A DNA stretch of 64,000 nucleotides from Colius striatus. Taxonomy: Eukaryota; Chordata; Aves; Coliiformes; Coliidae. Of this stretch, positions 39,101 to 54,100 are shown piece after piece; position 1 is the stretch's first letter, and each line of letters starts with the position of its first letter. The DNA lies in contig NC_084790.1 of NCBI RefSeq assembly GCF_028858725.1, forward strand, positions 27,941,031 through 28,005,030, read 5' to 3'. The notes beneath the pieces are model-generated. The model saw nothing but the letters and a program-made list of their open reading frames with translations. It had not been told where the DNA came from and did no database searches. Both the position numbers and the translations under genes were made by a program.

Positions 39101-42100
39101 AAGCATTTACCTGCCTTTTCTCTGGATAGCACTGGCTTTTGAAATCCACACCATTTTTAGCATTGTAACACAACTCAATGCATCAAAAGATTTCTATAAA
39201 AGCGAAGCAAAAGATTGAATAGGGTAAATGAAAGTTACTAATTGTCTAGAACATCAACAGACGTTCTCTAAGTAATAACAACAATAACAATCACTAGCAG
39301 CTTTTAGCACAAAGGTATGTTCCAAAGTTTTAAAGGATGTTCTAGAAGTTTTCTAGTCAATAGATACCTGTAGGTCAATAGAAGACATATGTCAGTATAT
39401 TGAATTAAAGTTTCTCTCTTTGACTGACTTAGAAATTATATCCTTATTTTCCTACATTTCATGTAAAAATTATAAAATTTGTGCTACTATGACATGAAAA
39501 GTTTTGTGTGCATATCTCCTACGAAATTCAATTTTATTTTCTAAGTCTTACTTTATCTCACTTTTTAACAAGTTATTCAGGAACTCAACATATCAAAAAC
39601 AATGCTTAAAAACTTAATGGATTAGACTTAGGTCAGATAAAACAGTAGGACAAAGGGAACTCTCAATGTCCTAAGTCTCAGGAAGACAGTGACCTAAACT
39701 GACAGACTTGTTTTAAAAATCAAATAGAAATAATAAATCTAAAATAAAAAAAAAATCTAGTAATTTAATAACCTGTGGTAGCTTTTACAGGGTTCTTAAA
39801 CAGCTTGCTATTTACATTAATTGACATGAAATAAATGGACATCAACATTTCTCAGCAAGTTTTGCTGCTTGGCATGCACTAGCTCTCAGTCTGTTGAAAG
39901 AAAAAGCAGTTCTCCAAAATGTATGTAATATATATTTTAAAACAACACTAGGAAGTTTACTTCCCAAAAAAAGTTTAAGTCACTCATACCTCTTTCATCT
40001 TGCCTGAGTCAATAACAAATATAACATCATTGACTGTTATGCTGGTTTCGGCAATATTAGTAGAAAGAATCTGCAATTTAAAAAAAAAAGAGACAACGCT
40101 ATAGTAACTCTAAAAGCCCTGACAAAAAAGATCAATACAGTACCTGTTGAAGTCTGATACTTGCTATTTTGCGGATGCCAGCAGGTGGACATTTAAGCAC
40201 CCTCTTCTGATCCAAAGTCTGCATATTTGAATGAAGCATGAAAACCTGGTATCTAATGCAAGACAAAAAGCACACACTAAGGATACTTAAACAAACAATT
40301 ACAAAAATAAAGGTAACCACAGAAGCTAGAGGTTTACCTGTGAGCATTATCAGCAAATCTCTTGTCATCAAAAAGAATTCGGTCCCTCAGGCTAACTATC
40401 TCATCATATCCAGGAAGAAATATTAAAATTGCTCCTAAAAAGAAGTTGGTTTGCAGAGTTAAACACAAAATCCAGTTCAAATACATGCACTTTGAAGATT
40501 TTACCTATTTGATATCATTAAAATAAGAGCATAATTCATCAGAAGCTGAATCCACAGCAATTTATTGGGAGTGTGTATATACACCTACCAGCACCACAGT
40601 TATGGCAGATGTGATAAAGTAAGTGCATAATCAGGTCCAGATCCACTTTTTCATCATCAAAACTGTGATGATAAGCTTTCAACAGTTCTCTGTCCTCTGC
40701 ACTAAGGTCACTACCACTTGTTTGGACCAGGGAACTTTCATCCAGATTTCCAGATTCCACTGAAGCACTAAAATATACAAATACAGAGTATGCTTTCAGT
40801 TTGCACTGAGACACCAATTCCAATTTAGATCAAGCCTACTCGTTCTTAGTTCTAAAATGCAGCAAAACAGCATCTCCACAGTAGTATTATTATTGTTCAC
40901 GGATTTGTTAACTCATGTAACTCCGATTTTTAGTGCTATCTTTAGTTTGTTATACTTCATCAAAACACAGCCATAAGCAAAGGTGACAGAACTTGACATA
41001 TAAAGACACCATTTATTTATCTGTTAAAGAGACAAATGTTAAAATAACCATATTTTCAAAAAACTTCCGTAGTGTAACAGTTAACCAGGTCCTACACTAA
41101 CATAAAAACTACACTAAGAGAAATTATAATAATATAGGTCTCTACAAAACTGTGACTACATTATGATAACCATAAGTTAGTCAAAAAACATCGCCCAGAA
41201 TGGCTCATTGTACATGTTATTTGCATAAAGTTTCTTTAATATGGCTGTCATATATCAATAATATACAAACACACAACAGATCTGCTTACAAAATAAGCAT
41301 CTGAAGCTAAAATAATATATGGCATCATAGAACTAGCACATCCTCTGCATATTTATTTAAATTAATATAATCACATTCTGCCTAGACATGTAACTGTGAT
41401 AAGAATGTCCATATCAAAAGGAAAAATTAATAACACAAAATAAGCCCTACACCACTAGAACTATATTTACCCCAGGATAATTGCTATGATACTGATCACA
41501 TCTAATTTTTTAAATAACTGTTTTTAAAATACTCCTATTCTCAAACAAATCCTGCTATTTAGGCCACATTTTACAGGAGGAAAATACTGCAACTTGTTTT
41601 GAGAGACAAATTTCCCTTCACCATGTTATGTAACTGTTTCTTGAAAGTATAGCTTACCTGTAGGACTCCAACAGGTCAACAACCTCTGTCTGTCCAAACT
41701 GCTTAGCCCAGTCCAAAGCCATCCTGAAAGAGTTGCATAAAAATTAATTTCTCACTTCAAAAACCACAAATGAATAGCAACATTAAGAAGACAAGTGACC
41801 ACATTTTTCTGTCAAATTTAATGTTACGGCTTAATCACTGCCACTATTGCTGCATCTGCAACTTCCACTTTTAAAGTGCACGAACAGGTGTAAAATAGCT
41901 ACATCATTTTTAGATAACTGCAATTTTTTTCCAAGAGAGAACCCTGATTTTACTCAGAAGTACACAGAAACAGGCAGAAGGAAAGAAGGAGGAAAAAAAG
42001 AAAACCACACACCAGTCTGCAGAGATAAGTCATGCCTTTTGCAGTATACTCTGCTGGTTCCTTTAAATCATCCTGAGAAGTCACATCCCAGATGTTTCTC

Positions 42101-45100
42101 TCCAAAATGTGTGAAAACATTTGGCTTTTGATGTTTGATGGAATTTGCCCTCGCCACAATACAGTTTACTGTTTTCCTTTTAAACTGCATTCCTTCCTAA
42201 GTTTTTCAAGTGATAGTACCAAATATCAGACCCCCAGAATCCTAACTGTTAGCTTTCCATATCACAATTTTTATGAAGACACGATTCATGACCTGAAATC
42301 TGAATTTTTACAGATTCATGAGTATTTTTACAAGACACAAGCTATTTACAGATGTAACAAAGCAAAGATATTTGCACTTGTAACACAGTATTTTTAAATC
42401 AAATAACAGTTACTCAAAGCAAGAGTTGCCAAACTTTCTGCATCCAATTCCATCAGTCCAGTGAGAAAGATTCCAGTTTCTCTTCTAACCAGTCTGTTAA
42501 GTCAGACTCATTGAAACCCAGAGTATAAATCCCATATTCAAGACCGTTCTCTATAAATTCTAAATTGAAGTCTTAATTAAACAGTGTGATATACAGAGGT
42601 TAGAAATTGTTTAGACTCTTCAAAACCTGGTAAGGCTTACAGTAGTCTGCTAAGCTAACAAATTAGTTTAGATGTTCTTTCAAATTTGTATCCTGAAAAA
42701 TAAGTTTATCTTTCAGTTTATCTGTTTTTACCAGCCATTGGATGATTTGCAGTTGATACTTGCTCCCATACTGATCAGTTGTTCTACTTGACTCAGAAAG
42801 CCTCTCCCTGAAGCAATCATTAGTGCAGTCACACTGGTTTCACTGTGCCTGTAATCAACTGAGAAGTATCAAAAACAAAACACAACAAAAATCAGCAAAA
42901 CAAATACAAATGTTACTATTCTTCATCTAAATGCAGTTTGAGACTTTCAAAATGTAGTCCACTGTCATTATTTCAAAACAAGTCCAATAACAAACAACTA
43001 CAAAACTCATTAATTCTGCTAAACCTATGAAGTTTTCCAGTAGACACTAGAATTCAAAGGTAACAACAGTTGAAACTGGAGATAAAGTAGCCACAGAAAC
43101 TCAAGTCATTGTTTGGGGTTTTCTCCTTACGTAATAAGAAACTTACCACTGACATTTTCAGTTAAAATCAGATGGAACACCTGGGCAAAGGAATCAGTAT
43201 CTTTATGCAACCAGATGTCAGAAAGACAAGAATCCATTTCTTTTATTACCCATGGTTCAAGGCTATTGGCATCTTTTTCGGTCTGAAGAGAAAAAACAGT
43301 ATTGAAAGATTTATCTCTTCAAAGAGCTGTCTTTATTCTGCAATATTAGACACAAAGAATTTGAACATTCATTTTTCCAAGTAACAATCAGAAATGTGGC
43401 CTTCAGGTATCAGTTAAAGCATTTACTCTATCCCATGGAAGCTGTTTAAACAATGTTAGTCTAGACATTTGATCAAAATAAGTTATGCACAACCATCATA
43501 ACTGAAAAGCACACTTTAGCTAGAGTGGTTCATGTTAATAAAAGAAAAATCACATTTTAAAATATGTTAATAACATTCTAGAAGCTCTACAGGAGTAATA
43601 TCTTTAGAAAATAGTTTTTAAGTGGGTAGTAATAATACAATGCAGATTTAAACATCTAACATATGAAAAAACTTACCAGCTGATTAAATACTGTGTCACT
43701 ACCATCATCCAAGAGATTATACTCCTCAGCTGCACTCGGGACAGAACTTTGTCTCTGAGATTCCCGTTTGCTATTATTTTCTTGAGCAGAACACCAGTCA
43801 GTAAGAGTGTTTTGCTGTTTTTCTTCTAGAATGCATAAAGTAGTTCCAAAAAGTTTTAGAGTCATCTTATCTATCAGGTTTTTTTTCAGTTACAAAAATT
43901 AACAATATAAAGTCATAATGCATTTTTTTAAGTTACATGATCTACTTCAATAACCTAAATGCTGACAGTTGCTGTTATCTAATCATGTCTTATTTAACAT
44001 CCTAATTTTGGAATTTTACAAAGAATCATCTTATTTAGTTGTTAAATCATTAAGACTCATTGCCAACACTAACATTTAAGAAGTCCACCAACCTCGCTGC
44101 TTCTCTTTTTTGTACTTTACCATCTCTTTGTTGGTATACCCCGTGCTTCGTAAAATGTCCTCCAAAAACATCTCTTTAACTTCAAAAGGTCTTCCTTGTA
44201 CTGAAATTATAAACAATCCATAATAATTAGATATTCTCTAGCTTTCTTAATAATCTTATTTTTTTTAAAGTTATAGACATATAAGTGAATTAAACATTAT
44301 TAAGGCCTGATTTAAGGAAGAATTATTTCCTTGAAAAGTAGCTTCACTGGGGTTTATTAAGACTACTGAGCCACAAAACAAAACATTTCAAAAGGGAAAT
44401 ACCAGCTAGGCACCTTGTTTTTCATGAATGTCTTAAATTCTACTAAATGTTACTGCAAGAGATTCTCGTAAGATTGACAGTTATTGACTGTAACTTTATC
44501 AATTGAGAAAAAAAATTACACATTTTTGGTTTGGGTTACTGTCCACTTGGATTAGAAAATGTAACAGCAATTAATATAGTTTTAGACCCTCAAGCAGATT
44601 GTCACCTTTGTATTAAACCACCTTTTTCCATGCATGTATGAGGAATCACACACATTACATCAGCCAACTTTGGCATTCTTTACTGAATACTTCCTGATAA
44701 ATGAGACATTCCAATGGTCTTATAATTTACTCTTATTTCTTTTTCAATATCACTGTTTTCTAGAGCTTATTTATGGACATTAAAGGATTCTTTCTCCACA
44801 GAAAAAGATAAAAATTAATCTCTTGTCCCTTAACAGACATTTGCCACAGCTGAGTTTAAAACAGATAGGACTTTTTTTTTCTCTTCTTCAGAAAGAACAA
44901 GCTACAATTCACATAATTTTAGAAACAGTTATGGAGGAAGTCTTCCAACACTGACCACAAACTCTGTGCACTACAGGAAATCATAAGTACAAAATGTTGA
45001 TTTCTGTGGTCAGGATTTTGTCAGCTATATTGTTGGAGAATCAAATATTGTACATTACATTAGCACACAAAGTACCTAACCTTTTTTCTTTTGAAATTCT

Positions 45101-48100
45101 CCAAAATGGAAAAAGGAAAGACTCTTTTTAATTATCATTAGCCTGTGAAGACTAGTATGTGATAATAGTACAAACACTGACGTAAACTTGATTGTCATCC
45201 GAATTTCCCGAATAAACATCTACATGAATAGGAAGCTACAAAAGAGGAGTAAAGTGGAAAGCCACACAACATTTTTAATTGACCTCTCACCAAAAAAAAA
45301 AAAAAAAATCTGGAACGCACTGAAACCATGTATAATTTCCAGATTCCTGCCTCCCACAAGCTGCAAGCCTTATTTTACTAGGCAGATATTCCGAAGTGGA
45401 AACTAAACATTTCCATCTGTTAAAAAAACCAAACCAAAAAACCCAAAACACAACCTATTTGTTTTCCAGGAACACCCACTAAAACAAACCAATGATGTGT
45501 AGAGAACGCTCTAAAGAAAATGATCCTACCCATGTCCTGGGACTGCTGTGCTTCTTAAAAGAGGATGACATGCAGACAATCTACTTGCCGATGTTGAAAA
45601 GAAAGTATTTCTCTTCAAAGCTTTTTTTTCAAGATACATTATATTAGGTATCACTGATGAAAAAGAACTGCAAGGTGCCAAAGGAGGTCACTCACTCAGA
45701 AAAACTGCATGCCAGAAGAGTGCAGAGGGAAAAGAACCATCTCCCACAAATCTGTGTCTTACCTCTACTAAAGATCAGTAAAATGCTGAGTCTGAACATA
45801 ACATAAATTGACATGCCTTTTCTTAATGTTTACCTGGCTTAACAGCTAATAATTTCCTTTAAAATAAAGAATCATGTGATCAAAACGCAAAAACCCAATT
45901 TGCCTAGAACTCTATTTCTGAAGCAACCAGGTACAGTTTTATGCGGTTTATACTGTAACCAGTAGTCATCTAAGTGAAGTCAGAAGAACTGGAATCTACC
46001 ACACTGTGCTAGTATATATCACAAATCACAGTCTTTTTTAGAGTCCATCACAATGGAGATCACCACTTGAAGAACGTCTTCTTTCTTCTTGAATGCAGAT
46101 GGCAGGGGCCAGGACATCCCTACTGATACAGAACTAAGTCTTCATGATAAAAATACTTCACTCTGAACTAAATGGAAACAGTTAAGAAACAACAAAAATG
46201 AACAAAGAACAAGCACTGCTGTAACTCCCTGTGTATTTATCATTTTCTCTTATTCTAAATAGTTTGTGACAAGTTTAACAAGATCTATGAATCCTAGTGC
46301 AGGTATACTCAAGATTCAGAAGTTTACTTTAATACTTACTGTGTACTACTGGGCAGTTTCCAAAATACCTAATAAAGAGATTTGCATCTAGAGCAGCGCT
46401 AGAAATAATTAGTTTTAAATTGGTCTGTTTTTGCAACACATCCCTCAGTTTTATTAGCAAGAAGTCACTGAACCTATCCCTCTCATGTACTTCATCCTAA
46501 AACAAAAGGAAAAAACAAAACAAAACCAAAACCAAATAAACATCATAGATCCAAGGTTATAACTTTTCACAGATTTTAACTTTCAAAAAATAAAATACAT
46601 AATTTTCTGGTACACTGCAGATGCATTAAAACATGTAACTAGTTTAAATAGGGATTTTTTAGTTAAACATCCAAAAGTATTTAAATATTTCAAAAAGTAT
46701 TATAAAGATATCAGAGCACACTGTCAAGCCACGTGTATCTTGATTTGAGAGGTTAAAGTGAACTTCTGAAACTTTTCTAATTCTTACGTTTGACTCTCAT
46801 TTTCAAGATAATGAATCAAGCCACAAATCCTACAACTCTTACTAAAATAAATTCTCATTTCACAACTCATGAACATTGGAAGAAAAAAAGACTGCTTAGA
46901 TCCATTGTCATGCACAAAGCTTATCATCATAAGACTGACCGACTGATAGATTTTAAACTTAGGAAACAGAGACCCAAATACAACATTTTTAGGCTGAAGT
47001 TAAGAATATATAAATCCTTCTCACACTTTTTCCCATTTTGATAAGAAGGTAGGCAGATAAAACTATCATCAATTTTTCTGTCTTCAGCAGTGGAGAACTT
47101 AATCTCGCAGTAAACATTCCGCTTTCACTGACTTATCAGCCACCACAGTAGGAATATTTACATAATCATAAACAAACACACTTAAAAAGTTGCTGAAAAA
47201 CAGACCACATATTTTCTTGAAAACATTTGGCAAACAAGTATAAGCCAAACGTGGTATTGCTAAAACAAGTACATGATACAAGAAATTCCAACACATTGAA
47301 TCATAACTACATAAGCCTCCCCATGGGAGGCTTTCTGACAGAGGAAGTTAAAAAAAAATTGAGAGCACTGTCTTCCACAACTGCATCATGATTCCAAAAT
47401 CAATTATTGTCACGAAAATAAAATAGCATACTTTCATGAAAAAAATCTCCAAATCATACATGTTACAATATTCAGTAAGTCTTTAACATTAATTACAATT
47501 CTAATCAAACAAAGAACACCTTAAATGCTCAGCAAATTCATGAAGGAAACTAAGATTTCATCTTCCAGTTAAGAAGTAATGATACTGTTCCACCTCCCAT
47601 GAAATACAACAGAATTCTTACCACAATAACATGAGTCACAGTTGATAGAGTGCTGTCTCCTGTCATTAGCGTGCGCAGTAGTATGCCATTAGTGCAAAAC
47701 GTTAACAGAGTCTTTGGAGAAACCCTATTGAACAGTTCATAAAGATAATTCAGATTTTTTTGCTAGCCTTCCACTGCTTACTGAAAGTTAAGGGATTCTC
47801 ACCAGAAATAGAATTATAGTTCTCTCACCAAAGCATTCATACAATTTGTTTTTAAACTATGTCTATTTCCAGAGACTTCTTAAGGAATCTTAGTGGTCAG
47901 GCTCCAAAACTTCAGATGACAGATTAATTAACAAAGTGAGATTCAAATTTATATAAAGAAATAGGCAAGTGAAACACAACCTTGAGAACCTCTCCATGTT
48001 GTTTAATTTACTGGAAAAATTGTGTGGACCGTTTTGGAAAAATTATTCAGCATATGTTTGGATAAAGTCTTCACATTTGCCTATAGTTCATGGGTTGACC

Positions 48101-51100
48101 CTGGCTAGATATCAGTTGCCCACCAAAGCTGCTTTATCTCCTCCTCAGCTGGGCAGGGGAGAGGAAATAACACAAAAGGCTCATGTATTGAGACAAGGAT
48201 AGGGAGAGGCTACTCACCAATTAACATCATAGACAAAACAGACTAATCTTGGGGAAATTAGTTTAATTTATTCCCAATTAGAACAGAGAAGGGTAAGAAG
48301 AAATAAAAACTAAATCTTCCCCCTCCTTTCTTCCCAGGCTTAACTTCACTCCTGAATTCCCTGCTTCCTCCTCCACCTGCCAGGTGGTGCAGGGGGGCGG
48401 GGAATGAGGTTGTGGTCAGTTCATCACAGATGGTCTCTGCCATTGTCTCCTCTCAGAGAAACGACTCCTCAGTGTGAGGTCCCTCCTATGGCAGACAGTC
48501 CTCTATGAACTTGTCCAATGTAGGTCCTTCCCACAGGCTACAGTTCTTCACAAACTGCTCCAACGTGGGTCCTTTCCACAGGGTGCAGTTCATGAAGTCC
48601 CCCACAAGGTCACAAGTCCTGATAACTAACCCACTCCAGCATGGGCTCCTGTATCCAGGGGTTCTAAGGTCCTGCCAGGAGCTTGCTCCAGCGTGGGCTT
48701 TGCACAGGGTCACAGCCTCCTTTAGGCATTCCCCCACTCTGGCCTGGGGCTCTGCCTGGGCTGCAGGTGGATCTCTGCTCCACTGTGGCCTTTGTGGCTA
48801 CAGGGACAGGGCTTCCTTACCATGGGCTGCACCACAGGCTGCAGGGGAATCTCTGCTCCAGGCCTGGAGCACCTTCCCCCATCCTTCTTCACTGACCTTG
48901 GTGACTGCAGAGTTGTGTCTCTCAGAAATTCTCACTCCTCTCTCTGGCAGCAGTTGTCCAGGTTTGTTTTTTTCCCCTGCTTCTTAAGTATGTTACCACA
49001 GAGGCATTACCATCATCATGATTTATTTGGCTTTGGTCCGCAGCAGGTCCATACTGACGCCAGCTGGCATTGGCTATGTCAGACACAGGGGAAGACCCTG
49101 GGAGCTACTCACAGAAGCCACCCATGTAACCTCCTGGCTACTAAAACCTCATCACACAAACCCAACAGATTATATTTGACAGAATCACAAAGAAATCACC
49201 CGAACCTTTTCAAATTCTTTTTCTCTTCAAAAATTTAAAAAAAAAAAAAAACTTTCGAAGTTACTATTCCAGTACCTGTGGCAAAGTTAGCTGTGCAATT
49301 AAAAGCAGCAATTGCCACTATGTTTTCCAGAACTGCCACCTTAAGTATGAAAAAGTTCCAACAGCACTCTGCATTTCTTTTCTGGAAGACATGAGCTCAC
49401 TAGTTACCCCGTGGCTATTTCCTTCTGAGTTCAGAATTTACCTCTTCTTTCAAATATCCTCCTGCTTCCTTCCTTGAATGCTTTACTTCACCCACCTCTA
49501 TTCTCTTCTTCAGCAGCCTTCTGGAAATCATCGCTGCTGTATAATAGTTAATAAAACTTAGATAATCGGATTCCTGTGTTACCTCCATCACACACCTTTG
49601 TTTTGCCCAGAGTTGCCGTTTCTCCTTTTTGCTATTCCTCTTGAGTGCACCTATTGATTCTTCCTAAGTAGGATTTTCTGCATTGCTTCCAGTAATTCTT
49701 TCATTTTGATATGATTGTACTTTGTTGTTCTTCATCCTGCACTGTACTTCCACAGAATAATCATCCATCCTATTTGCAATTCATCTTTACTAGCCCTTTT
49801 AATTTCTTATAGCCTTTTAAGCTTTTCTACATGTAATGAAATTCTTCAACTTGTCTTTGTTGTTCAAGTGCATCCATTTTCATTATGTGATATCTCATCC
49901 ATATAAGCAACATAACCAGTTATAACTTTGCCGTCGTCTCCTCACCCGTACCCCAACTACTATCCGTTCCTGGAAATCCCACTATGTGCATAGTTTGAAG
50001 AATCTAGAACCTGCATACAAACTTCAGACTTTCCTCCATTCCTCTCTGTTTTAGGAAGAAATTCCTCAGGCAATATAGTAATCCCTACTTCTGTATCACT
50101 TCATGCTTTAAACATAAAAGCTGAAACAGATAAAATTTAACCCAAACTAGATTGGTATATATTGTTCAACTTCACCATTCACCTTCCAATTTTGTTTTTC
50201 CTTTTATGTATGTTTTCCTACAACTCTCACTATGCAGCATTTGTTACAATACGCTAGTCCTCTTACCTATCTTCAAAACCTTGCACATTTTTAGATCTAT
50301 ACATGTTAAAAGTAGAGAGAAAAAAAGAAAGTGTAGATTTGAACTGAAAATAAAGAATTCTACATTCAAGAATAAATCGAGAGCACTTACAACTCACTTA
50401 TGCAAGACAACTTCCTACAAAGAACTGCAAAATACAGGAGGAAAACTGACTTCTTCTCTGAAATATTTCATGACCTAAAGTAACATGTCCTACCTATACT
50501 TGACATACTGAGCTTTCACTAGGCTGTGATCTGAATATACTGTAGTTTAAATGCACACAAGATTAAAGATACCAACACAAAATCAATTGACTTCAAAAAA
50601 CATCATTAGTACCTGCTTTCTAATCGAATCTGATAACCAATTGTCTGGCCGATCTTTTCTCTTCTTTCTGCTGCCACTCTTTCAGCCACAGCAACCGCTG
50701 CCAAACGTCTTGGCTGAGTGCAAAATATACGACAGGGAGTTCCATTTTTGTAACAGTCGTCAAGAAGGAATTGAGGGATCTGTAAAGAAGTGGGGTTCAG
50801 ATGGATAAAAGTCATAGCTTTTTTACCACAATGAAACAATTTAACTGTGCCTCAATAGTACACAGACTGCAGAATGATTTGCAATAGGATTACCACTGCA
50901 AACAAAGTGACAGAAAGGCAGTAAAAATGCATTTATAATTTTAAGCTTTTTGACCAAAAAAAAAAAAAACAAACCCAAAAAAACCAGTTGAAGCTTCACT
51001 CTCCTGCTTCAGAGAAATCTATAAACAAAATTACCTGTAGGTAATCTTTCATTTCGACAGAATAATATTCTGTTCTAGATACAAAGAACAGAACTAGTTT

Positions 51101-54100
51101 TAGAAGGAGAAGGGCTATAAAATAATCATAGCTACTTTGCCTTCAATGTTTTAGCAAAAAACAAGTATCTACCAGAAAACTGTGCCGAATCATTTATGTT
51201 CTTAGCAAATACACGCTGGCTTAATATTTCAAAAGAGTGAGCTAGAACACAAGACTTTCAACTACACAGAAAAACAAGCATAAATTTTAAAACTACCATA
51301 AAGAATTCCCTTATTACATAAATAGTATAAAATTGGCATTTGTTTTCCACAAACAGTTATCTTTTTCATTTCATTAAGTAAACATACTTGGGTAGTTTTT
51401 CCTGATCCAGTCTCTCCTACAATCAAAACAACTCTGTTGTCCTTTATTATTTTGACAATTTCTTCCTGTTTTTCAAAAACAGGTAGTGATTGTCTGAAGG
51501 AATCAAACTCTGATTCCCCTCTTTTTGCTGGAACCTGGGGGATACCGTTGCTAAGTCGTCCACTTGTCTTGTTTACTTCTCTGTTTTCTGTGAAGAGAAG
51601 TTAACAATTTATTTGTGTAGATACAAAAGAAGGTCATTAAAACATTGCTTAAAAATCACATATCAACATATGAACATTCCTGAACTCACATGCATCCCTA
51701 TAGATAAAAAGTGAAAAATATATCCCACGTAGAAGCCATATTCTTGGTAACACATGCTGTTACAGTGCTTGAAATAAGTATTGTTCAAAGCAGTTATTTG
51801 CATAGATACTTTGAACAAAAACAGACTACCTCAGTGCATTGCTCAAAGTCAATAGAGGTCATGAAGAGCAAAGAAATACACCCAAGAAAAGGAGCCTGGG
51901 ATATTTTTCTGGTTTTTGTAACGTGTTTAACACATTTTTAACCTTTATAGCTTGCCTAGAAATATTCACTGTATAGTTAATCTTCTAAGTTATTCCAAAC
52001 TGATAAAGATATCTGCTGAGAAAGAGATAACTTTACTCTTCTGCCTTTTTTCACATCCTCTGTGGTCTTTTATGACCTCCTTTCAGTCAGTCTTACATAA
52101 CCGTATGCTCTAGATCATAAGATTTGCTTTGAACCATGCTGTGTCTAGATCCCTGGACCCACACAGCACAGTCTAATGTATTAGAAAGCAATGAATAAGC
52201 AGCCAAAGAACTGTCGTCAGAGGACATTACTTCAAATTCAGTATTTTAAGTGACATTCCTTAATAATTATTTTCCAGAAGAATTAAAAAGCTTGCTGTAA
52301 ATTCAATTCTACATATTTAATGTGATTAACAGATTAACACATTAAATTACAAGACAGACACAGGCTAACATATTAAAAGAGCCAAAAACCATTCTAGAGA
52401 AAAGAAGGAGAGATTTTAGCTATTACTTAGTTTATGACTTATATTCCCAGAGAATTGCTTTTCAGTACTTTTATCAGGGTTTCCTTCTATTTGCTAAACA
52501 ATCCTATTAAACAACTAAATCAATTGAGAAAGAAAACTAGAAAACGAAGCAGTTAAAACATAACTGTCGTGAAACAGAAATATCGAGTGAAATAAAGTGC
52601 ATTCATACAAGTGTTTTTCTGTGTACTACACCTAGTTATACACACAGAAACACAACTCTTACACTCATAATTGTTAATCTCATAAAAAGCATGGTTTAAA
52701 AAACTCACATATATAGCAAGTTTGCCTTCCCATGAACATTCTAGAAATGAGTATGTCTAGATAGCAGTCTGTTAGGAACCAAATCTATTTTCAAAGTTGA
52801 CAAAATAAAAAATAAACTTCTTACCAAAAACAAATTTCTACAAACAGAACAGCCAGCCTCTTTCTCTTAAAAGAGTATTCTTACATGACAGTCACAGCAA
52901 CATCTCTCTGTCCAATCTCACCTCATGGAACTTGTAGGAACGCATATTTTATAAAATATACTTTCAAATAAATTTGGTGGAAGTGGGTCAAAGTTTTAAA
53001 AGTAACTTGGCACAAGGCAGACAATGGAACGTGGGTGACACGACTGCCTAAGTTCCTCATGATACCAGTTTAAAATACTCTATATAGAAAACTAACAGGT
53101 TGGAGGAAGGGTTGTCAGTTCAGATAGGAGACAGAAGTGAAAGGTTTTATTTTGTGGTTAGATTGTGTGTCGGATTTTTTTTAAGCAGTGTTGATTCACA
53201 AGTCCATATCAGAAGACACACTGAACATACCAGATTCAACAGCAAATGCATTTCCTCGCTCTGTCTTTGGTAGAAGGTCTGTTCGTTCTTTATTTGTGAC
53301 AGGAAATCTCTGAATTAAACTACGAATGGCATGTTTTGTACTGAGAGCCAAGTAACAAGCCATTACTGAATGAGTTAGCTCTGACCCATCCTTCTTCCTT
53401 ACAGTCAGATATCGACTTGCTCCTTTTCTGGGAGAAAAAAGAAGATAAAATATATATTTTAGGAATAAGTAACTATTTATCTGTATAAAATGACCTTTGA
53501 CCATAATACCTTCAAGATGGTTGTAAGATTATTTTAAAATATAATGTCACAACTAGAAACTTTGAAATAATGTCCTACGTACTGTAAAACATACCAGAAC
53601 AACAGAAGCATCTGCAATATCCACCATCAAAACCACCTGTGGTAGTGTAGCACAGATACTGTAGACTTTGAATGACTATGGCCAGCACAAACTTACTAAT
53701 AGGCTTCTATGTAACACTGTTGCTCTGCTACCTTTCTGTCAAAGGTCTATAATTGCCTTTTCTCCCCAAAAGAGAGGCCAGTTTTGTCAATAACTCTATC
53801 AATCAACACTGAGAGATATCAGACAAAAACTGATTTCTAGACTAATTTAAGCAATTTAAAGGTTACAAATCAACAGACATAACAGACAATTCTGGAGTTA
53901 GAGCCAAAACAATAATAACACTGCATTTGTTCTCAGACAGCTTTGACACTGAAATGCAAATAACTGTTTTAAGTAACTATCTTGAGCCTGACCTACAATG
54001 ACAAATCAACACTTTGAAAAACAACTTCTCAGTCTAAGAAGCTCATACTGAAAAGCAGTCATCTGGTCCAAGCTCCTGCTCAAACAGGGTCACATACAGT

